NCBI GenBank assembly: GCA_947475495.1
Contig: CANJNX010000025.1
Coordinates: 1 to 7,883 of the forward strand
Direction of reading: 5' to 3'
Length of the DNA stretch: 7,883 nucleotides
Source: Comamonadaceae bacterium
Lineage (GTDB): Bacteria; Pseudomonadota; Gammaproteobacteria; Burkholderiales; Burkholderiaceae_C
Made by a program: the position numbers and the translations under genes. Below the pieces are notes generated by a model that had not been told where the DNA came from, did no database searches, and saw only the letters and a list, made by a program, of their open reading frames with translations. Each line of letters starts with the position of its first letter. Position 1 is the first letter of the stretch. Positions 1 through 7,172 of this stretch are shown here, piece by piece.

Positions 1-1385
1 ATAGTGCGCGCCATGCGTTTGCCCTCGGGCAAGGCTTTGCCACCGTCGCATTAAGTGCTACGTTTTGGTGGCTCTTTGTGGCCATGCACACCTACGGCGG
101 TTTGCCCGCCGTATTGGCGGTGCTGGCGGTTGTGGCTTTGGCGGCAGCCTTGGGCTTGTATTACGCGCTGGCCTGTGCGTTGTGGTGGCGGCTGGCCCAA
201 AAAAACCCACGCAAAGCGGCGCTGGCTTTTGCCGCTGTGTGGACCCTCGCGGAGTTGGCACGTGGTACCTGGCTCACCGGCTTTGGTTGGGGCGCTGGCG
301 GCTACGCCCACGTGCAAGGTCCTTTGGCGTTTTATATTCCTTGGTTAGGCGTGTATGGCGTGGGGGCCTTAGCGGCTTGGGCAGGGATGGCGTTGGCCCA
401 AGGAAAAAACGGGCCACGCTGGCAATGGGCCGCTCTGGCCGTGCTGGTTCTTGTTTCAGTGGCTATGCCACAAGGCCCAGAGCGCTTTAGCCGCAGCCAT
501 GGCGCACTCACGGTCACCGTTTTGCAAGGCAATATCGCGCAAAACGAAAAGTTCGAAGCCCGCACTGGAATCGTCCAATCGCTGGAGTGGTACCGCCAAA
601 CGCTGTTGAACGCGAAGACGCAATTGGTAGTCGCTCCAGAAACCGCCATTCCCGTGTTGCCACAGCAACTTCCTGCGCAGTACTGGAACGATTTACGAGC
701 CCACTTTCAACGCAATGGCCAAGCCGCGCTCGTCGGGATTCCTTTGGGTGACAACCGCTTGGGCTATACCAACTCGGTGGTGGGGTTCCTGCCAGAGTCC
801 CCCAAGGTATTGCGTTACGACAAACACCATTTGGTTCCTTTTGGTGAATTTATACCGCCGCTGTTTCGTTGGTTTACTGATTTGATGCACATTCCCTTGG
901 GTGACTTCAACCGTGGCGCAGTGGCGCAAGCTCCATTTGCCTTTGCAAACCAGCGTCTTGCGCCCCATATTTGTTACGAAGACTTGTTTGGCGAGGAACT
1001 CGCGCAGCGCTTTACGGAACCCACTGCCAGCCCCACGGTGTTTGTCAATCTCAGCAATATCGGGTGGTTTGGGAACACGGTCGCGATTGACCAGCATTTG
1101 AATATTGCGCGGATGCGGGCCATGGAGTTTGAGCGGCCATTTGTGCGCGCCACCAACACCGGGGCCACGGTGGTGATTGACCACCATGGGCAGGTCACCC
1201 ACGCCGCGCCCCGCTTAACGCAAGCCATATTGGTTGGCGAAGTCAATGGCCGCGAAGGGCTCACCCCTTATGCGTGGTGGGCGAGCCGCTTTGGTTTGTG
1301 GCCGCTTTGGCTCATCTGCATCGCACTGGCCGTGTTTAGCTTTGCCCCATTCTTACCAGCTGGCCCGGTCGGGCGTCAGAAATAA
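1..1385 (+). CDS. lnt: Apolipoprotein N-acyltransferase, 5'-truncated by the window edge
   Basis: Lnt is the inner-membrane enzyme that adds the third acyl chain to the N-terminal cysteine of diacylated lipoproteins, using phospholipid as donor. The frame is open from base 3, so the gene starts before the window. GTG at 78 and ATG at 84 are internal codons; the residues before them (FWWLFVA, then MHTYGG) fit the conserved N-terminal membrane region. About 460 codons are visible, so roughly 50-80 are missing from a usual 510-540. Several hydrophobic helices run to about base 480, followed by a nitrilase-fold domain from about base 507 (VLQGNIAQNEKFE) and a last C-terminal helix at about 1290-1360. 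The expected Glu-Lys-Cys triad is visible: Glu in APETAIP (639-641), Lys in YDKHHLVPFGEF (822-824) and Cys in HICYEDLFGEE (972-974). The stop is TAA at 1383-1385. The last 50 bp overlap the convergent amidohydrolase gene. Family assignment is secure. Confidence 0.96.
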   Translation, partial: SARHAFALGQGFATVALSATFWWLFVAMHTYGGLPAVLAVLAVVALAAALGLYYALACALWWRLAQKNPRKAALAFAAVWTLAELARGTWLTGFGWGAGGYAHVQGPLAFYIPWLGVYGVGALAAWAGMALAQGKNGPRWQWAALAVLVLVSVAMPQGPERFSRSHGALTVTVLQGNIAQNEKFEARTGIVQSLEWYRQTLLNAKTQLVVAPETAIPVLPQQLPAQYWNDLRAHFQRNGQAALVGIPLGDNRLGYTNSVVGFLPESPKVLRYDKHHLVPFGEFIPPLFRWFTDLMHIPLGDFNRGAVAQAPFAFANQRLAPHICYEDLFGEELAQRFTEPTASPTVFVNLSNIGWFGNTVAIDQHLNIARMRAMEFERPFVRATNTGATVVIDHHGQVTHAAPRLTQAILVGEVNGREGLTPYAWWASRFGLWPLWLICIALAVFSFAPFLPAGPVGRQK

Positions 1386-3090
1386 CGCCGTTGGCTTGCA
1401 CCTGTTCTCCGGCCACCCAGGTGGCAACGTAGCCCTTGGCCTTTTGCACAAAACGCTTGCCGCCGGCGGGTAAATCATGTTCGAGCTTGGGCAGGCCCAC
1501 GCTGAGTTGGGCGGGGTCAATCGCGTTCAAATCGGCCCGCATCCCCGGGGCAATGACGCCGCGGTCTGTTAAGCCCAAATAGCGCGCATTGCGCTGGGTC
1601 AGCATCTCGACAGCCCGCTCCAAAGGCAGAGCGTCACGGCCCCGATCACGCACCCAGTGGGTCAACATAAAGGTTGTGAAACTGGCATCACATACCGTGC
1701 CCACATGGGCACCCGCGTCGCTTAAGCTGCTCAGCGCACGCGGGTGGTCGAGCATGCGGCGCACCGTGTCCAGGGAGCCTTCGTTGTAGTTAAAAATCGG
1801 AAAGTAAATCAAACCATCTCCGCTGCCTGCGCACAGGTGGTCGTATATCGCCTCCAAGGCCGATATGCCCAACTGCTTGGCGCGCACCAAAAAGCTTTGC
1901 ATCACGGAGGGTTCGTAATTCAGCGTGTCTTCCAATGCAAACATCCGCCCGCTGATCAACTCTATTTTTGCCAGCAAGAGATCCACCAACGGCGGGATGG
2001 CGCTGCCGTCGCCAGCCAATCGTTCGGATTTTTCTTGCAATAAGCGGGCTTTGCGTTCGGGTTCGCGCAGCGCTGCCGCGCGCTGTGCCAAAGGCAAATG
2101 GGCTACCGCTTTGTAAGAGGCAAAGCCCATAAACGGATGAAAGCTGGCCTCCAGTCCAATCAATACCCCAATCCCCCGCGCCGCAGTTTGCAAATACAAA
2201 GGCAGGCCTTGGGCCACGGCAGCGTCCACCCGCGCTTGGATGTGGAGGTACTGCTCGCCGCCGGGATCGCGTTGCAACCAGGTCAGCGAGACAGGCTTGC
2301 CACTGGCGTGGGCCATGGTTTCTACCAAATCAAACTCCGCGTCAAACTCGCCTGGGCCTTGCAGCAGGTTGTAGTCACTCACGACTTGAATGACCCCGTG
2401 GTTCAAGCCCTTCAGGGCCCGGGCCAAGCCGGTGAGTTCTTGGGCACTGGCATTGGCCGCTGGCGTGTCTTTTCCTTCTGAGGTTCGGTGGTTGTCGCTG
2501 CGTCCGGTGCTCAATCCCAAAGCACCCGCTTCCAAGGCTTGGCGCAGCAAAACGGCCATGGCGTCAATCTCGGCAGGTGTTGCAGCTGTGTGCGCCAAGG
2601 CGCGCTCGCCCATCACATACATGCGCAAGGGGTCGTGGGGCACTTGAACCAAATAGTCCAAGCTGCGCGGCGTGGCTGCAAGCGCGTCCATGTACTGCGG
2701 AAACGTTTCCCAGTTCCAGCGAATGCCTTCGTGCAGCGCAGCCCCTGGAATGTCTTCCACGCCTTCCATGAGCTTGATCAAGCCGTCTTCATGGCCTGGG
2801 CGCACCGGCGCAAAACCGACGCCGCAGTTGCCCATCACCAAAGTAGTCACGCCGTGGTAAATGCTAGGCGTGAAACAGTCATCCCACGTGGCTTGACCGT
2901 CATAGTGGGTGTGGATGTCAATAAACCCGGGCGTGATCCACAGGCCTGTTGCATCGATCGTTTGTTTAGCAGGCTGTGCGATGGAACCTACCGCCACAAT
3001 TTTTCCATCGCGCACAGCCACATCAGCCACAAAGGGCAGTGCACCTGTACCGTCAACAACAGTTCCGTTTTTAAGCAGCCAGTCGAGCAT
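1336..3090 (-). CDS. Metal-dependent amidohydrolase, N-acyl-D-amino-acid deacylase (D-aminoacylase) family
   Basis: A 584-residue cytoplasmic protein (no signal peptide seen) of the amidohydrolase superfamily, D-aminoacylase-like branch. Members hydrolyse amide bonds of N-acylated amino acids; the exact substrate here is unknown. The N-terminus is typical (NGTVVDGTG, residues 8-16). Metal-site motifs are [13 protein letters not shown] (His60, His62), GNCGVGFAP (Cys89) and LSDAGAHVG (Asp458, His462). The C-terminal strand region has [15 protein letters not shown], then [16 protein letters not shown]. The two histidines that bind the tight zinc in Alcaligenes D-aminoacylase are not evident: the matching stretches read GVIQVVSD (232-239) and VSLTWLQRD (267-275). 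This suits a large, common subfamily usually annotated only as amidohydrolase. ATG at 3090 has GGAG (3099-3102) 8 nt upstream, inside the transporter gene, whose last 20 bp it overlaps. This implies translational coupling. The 3' end overlaps lnt by 50 bp. Confidence 0.9.
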   Translation of the reverse strand: MLDWLLKNGTVVDGTGALPFVADVAVRDGKIVAVGSIAQPAKQTIDATGLWITPGFIDIHTHYDGQATWDDCFTPSIYHGVTTLVMGNCGVGFAPVRPGHEDGLIKLMEGVEDIPGAALHEGIRWNWETFPQYMDALAATPRSLDYLVQVPHDPLRMYVMGERALAHTAATPAEIDAMAVLLRQALEAGALGLSTGRSDNHRTSEGKDTPAANASAQELTGLARALKGLNHGVIQVVSDYNLLQGPGEFDAEFDLVETMAHASGKPVSLTWLQRDPGGEQYLHIQARVDAAVAQGLPLYLQTAARGIGVLIGLEASFHPFMGFASYKAVAHLPLAQRAAALREPERKARLLQEKSERLAGDGSAIPPLVDLLLAKIELISGRMFALEDTLNYEPSVMQSFLVRAKQLGISALEAIYDHLCAGSGDGLIYFPIFNYNEGSLDTVRRMLDHPRALSSLSDAGAHVGTVCDASFTTFMLTHWVRDRGRDALPLERAVEMLTQRNARYLGLTDRGVIAPGMRADLNAIDPAQLSVGLPKLEHDLPAGGKRFVQKAKGYVATWVAGEQVQANGVISDARPGQLVRMGQS

Positions 3091-3946
3091 CTTTTCTTCT
3101 CCAAAAAAAGGCCAGCCCCATGCCGCTGACGATATGCCATATGCCCCACAAACTGGCCAGGGTCACCATGCCCAGGTCGCTATTGAACTGCACCGCAATG
3201 ATGCCCAAGGCCAGCCCCGAGTTTTGCATGCCACCTTCAATCATCACGGCACGGCGGTCGCGCTCACTCACGCCCATCACCCTGCTGGTAATCCAACCAA
3301 AAAACAAACCACTGGCGTTGTGCAACACCACCAAAAGCAAGAGGGGCAACAACCCCAAAGTCAGCAACTGGCGCTCTTTGATGAGACCGGCCACAATAAA
3401 AACCAAGAGCGCGCCCACAGCGAAGTGGCCCAAGGGCTTGCGAATTTTCTGGGTCAACGTCGGCATTTGGTGGGAGGCCAACAAGCCCAAGGCCATGGGA
3501 ATGGCCAAGAGCATCAACAAACTCCACCAAATAGCGGAGGGGTCAATGGCCAAGGTCTGCAGCCATGCGGCCGTATCGGGATTGGTAGCCACCATCCAGC
3601 TAAAGTTAAACGGCGTAGCCACCAAAGCAATCACGCTGGCCACGGCCGAGACACTGACCGACAAGGCCGTGTTGCCCTTGCCAATGTGTGTGACCACGTT
3701 GCTTAAACTGCCGCCAGGACAGGCAGCCACCAAGATCATGGCGGTTTCGATATTGGAGGGCAGGTCTAAAAGCAATGTGGCCAACCACGTACCCACAGGC
3801 AGTAATATGAACTGCGGAATCAAGCCACAGATCACCGCTTTTGGCGTTTGCGCCACCCGCTTGAAGTCGTCGAGCCGCAACTCCAAGGCCACGGAAAAAA
3901 CCATGGTCGCCAAGACCAAACCCAAAACCCATTGTTGTGAACCCAT
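3071..3946 (-). CDS. Bile acid:sodium symporter (BASS/SBF) family transporter
   Basis: A 291-residue, very hydrophobic inner-membrane protein with about nine or ten helices, matching the BASS family, which couples sodium entry to uptake of organic anions (bile acids, pyruvate, pantothenate, other carboxylates or sulfonates). Sodium-site residues recalled from the Neisseria ASBT structure can be lined up: Gln45 in PQF, Ser82-Asn83 in CPGGSLSN, Ser96 and Ser100 in LSVSVS, and Glu237 with Gln241 in EGGMQNSG. The transport machinery therefore looks intact, but the substrate cannot be read from sequence. I chose ATG at 3946 over in-frame ATGs at 3970 and 3961 because AAGGAGA lies just upstream of it (3952-3958), and the longer forms would contain this site. 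The first residues (MGSQQWVLGLVLATMVFSVAL) also go straight into helix 1. It is the first gene of a two-gene unit: its stop (3071) lies beyond the amidohydrolase start (3090). It diverges from glyQ. Confidence 0.92.
   Translation of the reverse strand: MGSQQWVLGLVLATMVFSVALELRLDDFKRVAQTPKAVICGLIPQFILLPVGTWLATLLLDLPSNIETAMILVAACPGGSLSNVVTHIGKGNTALSVSVSAVASVIALVATPFNFSWMVATNPDTAAWLQTLAIDPSAIWWSLLMLLAIPMALGLLASHQMPTLTQKIRKPLGHFAVGALLVFIVAGLIKERQLLTLGLLPLLLLVVLHNASGLFFGWITSRVMGVSERDRRAVMIEGGMQNSGLALGIIAVQFNSDLGMVTLASLWGIWHIVSGMGLAFFWRRKDARLAA
3099..3102 (-). promoter_or_regulatory. Ribosome binding site of the amidohydrolase inside the transporter gene
   Basis: On the minus strand GGAG followed by AAGAAAAG leads to the ATG at 3090, an 8-nt spacing. 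The site is within the last codons of the transporter (encoding WRRKD), so ribosomes ending the transporter at 3071 pass over the start. This supports the start choice and coupled expression. Confidence 0.75.
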
Positions 3947-3951
3947 GCAAG

Positions 3952-3958
3952 TCTCCTT
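3952..3958 (-). promoter_or_regulatory. Strong Shine-Dalgarno deciding the BASS transporter start
   Basis: AAGGAGA on the minus strand lies just upstream of the ATG at 3946, with a spacing of 5-6 nt. The in-frame ATGs at 3961 and 3970 lie at or before this site and have no comparable sequence ahead of them, so 3946 is the better start. Confidence 0.8.
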
Positions 3959-3966
3959 CATCAAAA

Positions 3967-3979
3967 GCATAGCCTATGC
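3967..3979. repeat. Perfect 13-bp palindrome, possible operator
   Basis: GCATAG-C-CTATGC has perfect 6-bp arms and a 1-bp centre. It lies between the transporter's ribosome binding site and the candidate glyQ -10 box, at the -35/spacer position of that promoter. A dimeric regulator could bind here. It is short, and chance occurrence cannot be excluded. Confidence 0.35.
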
Positions 3980-3993
3980 AATGCCCCGTAAAA

Positions 3994-4019
3994 TCAAGGG
4001 TTAACGCGAACCCCCTTGA
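3994..4019. repeat. Imperfect inverted repeat / hairpin ahead of glyQ
   Basis: TCAAGGGTT (3994-4002) can pair with AACCCCCTTGA (4009-4019) around the loop AACGCG, leaving two unpaired C residues. The hairpin ends 19 nt before the glyQ ATG, so it would lie in the glyQ leader or at its transcription start. There is no T-run, so a terminator is unlikely. Confidence 0.4.
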
Positions 4020-4038
4020 CCCTCACTGTGTGCCTGCC

Positions 4039-5007
4039 ATGAAGACATTCCAGCAAATTATTTTGACTCTCCAGTCGTATTGGGATGCGCAGGGATGCGC
4101 TCTTTTGCAACCCTATGACATGGAAGTAGGTGCTGGAACGTCGCATACGGCTACGTTTTTAAGGGCCATTGGGCCCGAGCCTTGGAAGGCAGCGTATGTG
4201 CAGCCCAGCCGCCGCCCCAAGGACGGACGCTACGGCGAAAACCCCAACCGTTTGCAGCATTACTACCAATACCAAGTGGTAATGAAACCCGCGCCTAGCA
4301 ATATCTTGGATTTGTATTTGGGCTCGCTCGAAGCCTTGGGCTTTGATTTGAAAAAGAATGACATTCGCTTTGTCGAAGACGATTGGGAAAACCCCACGCT
4401 CGGTGCCTGGGGCTTGGGCTGGGAAGTCTGGCTCAACGGCATGGAAGTCACGCAGTTCACCTATTTCCAGCAAGTCGGTGGCATCGACTGCAAGCCCGTC
4501 ACGGGCGAGATCACCTACGGACTTGAGCGCTTAGCCATGTACTTGCAAGGCGTGGACAACGTCTACAACCTCGTGTGGACTGACACCGGATTGGTGCCGG
4601 GCAGCGCGCCACACGCAGTGGGCGAGCGTGGGGGCAAGATCCTTTATGGCGATGTGTACAAACAAAACGAAGTGGAGCAATCCACCTACAACTTTGAACA
4701 CAGCGATACCGACTTTTTATTCACTGCTTTTAACGCCCACGAAAAGCAAGCCCAGCATTTGATCAGCGTGCCTTTGGCCTTGCCCGCGTACGAACAGGTC
4801 TTGAAAGCTGCACATAGCTTCAACCTGCTCGACGCCCGCGGCGCCATCAGCGTGACCGAGCGCGCCGCTTACATGGGCCGAATTCGCAACCTCGCCCGCG
4901 GCGTGGCCCAGTGCTATTTGGAAAGCCGTGAACGGCTGGGCTTTCCGATGGCCCCGCGCGAATGGATTGAGCAGATGCCTAAAAAAACCGTGGCGACCGC
5001 AGCCTAA
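4039..5007 (+). CDS. glyQ: Glycyl-tRNA synthetase alpha subunit
   Basis: GlyQ is the catalytic subunit of the alpha2beta2 bacterial glycyl-tRNA synthetase and forms glycyl-adenylate; GlyS completes the cytoplasmic enzyme. The 322-residue protein has the usual length and is highly conserved throughout. Visible are [13 protein letters not shown] at the N-terminus, [12 protein letters not shown], the motif-2 region [18 protein letters not shown] (about 56-73), [20 protein letters not shown], and class II motif 3 in [14 protein letters not shown] (156-169, Arg164). ATG at 4039 puts MKTFQQ where homologues begin. In-frame ATG 3976 would add 21 residues unlike the family, and GTG 4030 would add three. 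None of these has a clear Shine-Dalgarno, so the start rests on homology. glyS follows after 24 bp, as expected for an operon; the gene is divergent from the transporter. Confidence 0.97.
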   Translation: MKTFQQIILTLQSYWDAQGCALLQPYDMEVGAGTSHTATFLRAIGPEPWKAAYVQPSRRPKDGRYGENPNRLQHYYQYQVVMKPAPSNILDLYLGSLEALGFDLKKNDIRFVEDDWENPTLGAWGLGWEVWLNGMEVTQFTYFQQVGGIDCKPVTGEITYGLERLAMYLQGVDNVYNLVWTDTGLVPGSAPHAVGERGGKILYGDVYKQNEVEQSTYNFEHSDTDFLFTAFNAHEKQAQHLISVPLALPAYEQVLKAAHSFNLLDARGAISVTERAAYMGRIRNLARGVAQCYLESRERLGFPMAPREWIEQMPKKTVATAA

Positions 5008-5031
5008 GCACACGCAGGCAGGACCCTTTTT

Positions 5032-7152
5032 ATGACCACCCAAAACCTTCTTGTTGAACTTTTTGTTGAAGAATTACCACCCAAAGCCTTGCAAAAACTA
5101 GGCACTGCGTTTGGCCAAGTATTGACCCACAGCCTCAAAGCCCAAGGGCTGACAGCGGCAGACGCTGCGGTCACCGAATTTGCCTCACCCCGGCGCTTGG
5201 CGGTGCACCTCACCCACGTTGTGGCACAAGCACCTGACAAAGCGGTCTCGCAAAAACTCATGCCTGTGGCCGTGGGTCTGGACGCAGCAGGACAAGCCAC
5301 GCCTGCTTTGATTAAAAAATTACAAGCCTTGGGCGCAGACGCAAGCGCCGTGCCCACGCTCAAGCAGGCTATGGACGGCAAAGCGCAAGCGCTCTTTTTT
5401 GAAAACACCGTTCGCGGCGTGACCTTGGCCGAAGGCCTACAAAAAGCGCTGGATGAGGCGATTGCAAAACTGCCTATCCCCAAGGTGATGAGCTACCAGT
5501 TAGAGCGCGACTGCGCGCTGCCCGGTTGGACCAGCGTGAGTTTTGTTCGGCCTGCGCATCGCTTGGTGGCCCTGCATGGCGCAAGCATCGTCCCCGTTCA
5601 CGCCCTGGGCCTCACCGCTGGCAACACCACCCAAGGCCACCGCTTTGAAGCGGCCCTGTCACCCGTTACCATCGCCCACGCAGACGAATATGACGCGACC
5701 TTGCAACGCGATGGTGCAGTCCTTGCCAGCTTTACGGCCCGACGCGCAGAGATCGCTCGCCAATTGCAAGCGGCTGCAAAAAAGGTCGGCGCGCAAGCAG
5801 TTGACGATGACGCATTGCTTGACGAAGTCACCGGCTTGGTAGAACGCCCTAATGTCTTGGTGTGTGCATTCGAGAAGCCATTCCTTGATGTTCCGCAAGA
5901 GTGCCTCATCCTCACGATGAAGGCCAACCAAAAATACTTCCCCTTGCTGGATGCCGCGGGTAAGTTGATGAACCAGTTTTTAGTGGTCAGCAACATCACG
6001 CCCGATGACCCCTCTGATGTCATTGGCGGCAATGAGCGCGTGGTGCGCCCTCGCTTGGCCGATGCCAAATTCTTCTATGACCAAGACCGCAAGAAAACCC
6101 TCGCATCGCGCGTGGAGGGTTTGTCCAAGGTGGTGTACCACAACCAATTGGGCACGCAAGGGGAGCGCACTGAAAAGGTCAAACAGATAGCGCAACACAT
6201 TGCCATCGGCTTGAACTATTCTGCAATTGATCAAGCACATGTTTTACAAGCAGCGGAACTTGCGAAGACAGATTTGCTGACCGATATGGTGGGCGAGTTC
6301 CCTGAACTGCAGGGCATCATGGGCGGCTACTACGCCACAAACGATGGATTGCATAGCGATGTGGCCACTGCCATTGAAGACCACTACAAACCTCGCTTTG
6401 CAGGTGATGCATTGCCTCGCAATCCCGTCGGTTTAGTCGTCGCTTTGGCCGACAAGCTTGAAACCTTGGTCGGCATGTTTGGCATTGGAAACCTCCCCAC
6501 GGGTGACAAAGATCCGTTTGCTTTGCGTCGCCACGCACTTGGCGTGATTCGGATCTTGATGGAGGGCGACTTGGCGATTGACTTGCATGCGCTTCTTGTC
6601 CCAGCTGCCACAGTGCGCGGCTTTGACAATCCAGAGCAGATTGCAGAACAAGTCACCCAATTCTTCTTTGACCGCTTGTCTGGAAGTTTGCGCGAGCAAG
6701 GCTTTAGCGCACAAGAGGTGGACGCAGTTCTCGCCTTGCGCCCGCAGCGCTTGGGCGAAATTGCGCCTCGCTTAAATGCCGTGCGGGCTTTTTCTGCCCT
6801 GGCCGAAAGCCCCGCGTTGGCAGCTGCCAACAAGCGCATCGGCAACATCTTGAAAAAAGCCGGCGAGGTGGACGCCCATGTCAATCCCGCACTCTTGCAA
6901 GAAGACGCCGAGAAGAACCTTTACGCCGTGATGCAACAACTGCTTCCCACATCTGAAGCGCAATTCAAGGCAGGCGACTACACCGCAAGCTTGCAAACCC
7001 TGGCTGCGCTGCGCGAGCCGGTCGATGCATTTTTTGATGGTGTGATGGTCAACGCCGATGCGATGGATGTTCGCCTCAACCGACAAGGGCTTTTGAAGTC
7101 GCTGCATGTGGCGATGAACCGCGTCGCTGACCTGGCCCGCCTTGCCAGTTAA
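5032..7152 (+). CDS. glyS: Glycyl-tRNA synthetase beta subunit
   Basis: GlyS is the tRNA-binding partner of GlyQ. At 706 residues it is slightly longer than the E. coli protein (689). Landmarks in order are LVELFVEELPPKAL (6-19), the body domain with KLPIPKVM (146-153), TMKANQKYFPL (from about 295), VVRPRLADAKFF (from 337), an HD-like helical domain with GIMGGYYATNDG and AIEDHYKPRFAGD (about 428-460), KDPFALRRHALGVIRIL (about 491-507), then a DALR-type anticodon-binding end with AANKRIGNILKK (598-609) and ALREPVDAFFDGVMV (659-673). Compared with recalled E. coli GlyS, about ten extra residues follow KLPIPKVM. The ATG at 5032 has AGGA at 5020-5023, 8 nt upstream, and the N-terminus aligns with family starts. 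It is read with glyQ (24-bp gap), and gmhB follows 20 bp later. No frameshift or missing block was seen. Confidence 0.97.
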   Translation: MTTQNLLVELFVEELPPKALQKLGTAFGQVLTHSLKAQGLTAADAAVTEFASPRRLAVHLTHVVAQAPDKAVSQKLMPVAVGLDAAGQATPALIKKLQALGADASAVPTLKQAMDGKAQALFFENTVRGVTLAEGLQKALDEAIAKLPIPKVMSYQLERDCALPGWTSVSFVRPAHRLVALHGASIVPVHALGLTAGNTTQGHRFEAALSPVTIAHADEYDATLQRDGAVLASFTARRAEIARQLQAAAKKVGAQAVDDDALLDEVTGLVERPNVLVCAFEKPFLDVPQECLILTMKANQKYFPLLDAAGKLMNQFLVVSNITPDDPSDVIGGNERVVRPRLADAKFFYDQDRKKTLASRVEGLSKVVYHNQLGTQGERTEKVKQIAQHIAIGLNYSAIDQAHVLQAAELAKTDLLTDMVGEFPELQGIMGGYYATNDGLHSDVATAIEDHYKPRFAGDALPRNPVGLVVALADKLETLVGMFGIGNLPTGDKDPFALRRHALGVIRILMEGDLAIDLHALLVPAATVRGFDNPEQIAEQVTQFFFDRLSGSLREQGFSAQEVDAVLALRPQRLGEIAPRLNAVRAFSALAESPALAAANKRIGNILKKAGEVDAHVNPALLQEDAEKNLYAVMQQLLPTSEAQFKAGDYTASLQTLAALREPVDAFFDGVMVNADAMDVRLNRQGLLKSLHVAMNRVADLARLAS

Positions 7153-7172
7153 CGCAAACCATTGGAATGCCC

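Larger units (their letters stand above)
3947..4038. promoter_or_regulatory. Divergent intergenic region between the BASS transporter and glyQ
   Basis: These 92 bp separate two divergently read genes and must hold both start regions unless the transcripts begin inside the opposite gene. For glyQ, TAAAAT at 3989-3994 is one base from the -10 consensus, but no good -35 lies 16-18 bp upstream, so the promoter call is weak. For the transporter, TTGATT (minus strand, 3997-3992) resembles a -35, but the TATGCT that follows is at 20-bp spacing, too long, and too close to the Shine-Dalgarno site. Two inverted repeats are listed separately. No riboswitch or T-box pattern is recognisable. Confidence 0.4.

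Noticed and set aside
78..86. GTG 78 or ATG 84 as the lnt start
   Set aside because: The frame stays open to the window edge, and the upstream residues fit the conserved Lnt membrane region, so the gene is truncated by the window and does not start here.
693..1202. Minus-strand frame of 169 codons inside lnt
   Set aside because: It overlaps the catalytic nitrilase domain of Lnt, which is strongly conserved, and has no features of its own.
1412..1425. Inverted repeat GCCACC-CA-GGTGGC downstream of lnt as a terminator
   Set aside because: The 2-nt loop is too short for a normal hairpin, there is no T-run, and it lies within conserved amidohydrolase codons.
2488..3129. Plus-strand frame of 213 codons opposite the amidohydrolase N-terminus
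   Set aside because: The minus-strand protein has all family motifs in this stretch; the antisense translation resembles no family and is His/Cys/Arg-rich in the way of a shadow frame.
2909..4004. Long plus-strand open frames (265 and 294 codons) opposite the BASS transporter
   Set aside because: They lie antisense to a clearly conserved transporter, have no recognisable domain, low-complexity composition and no ribosome site. Long antisense frames are common opposite hydrophobic genes.
4016..4021. TTGACC as a -35 box for glyQ
   Set aside because: A matching -10 box would fall at or after the glyQ ATG, and no TATAAT-like sequence is found there.
4085..4103. Tandem GGGATGCGC repeats near the glyQ start
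   Set aside because: They encode conserved GlyQ residues (WDAQGCA region) and are only two short copies, so they are best explained as coding coincidence.
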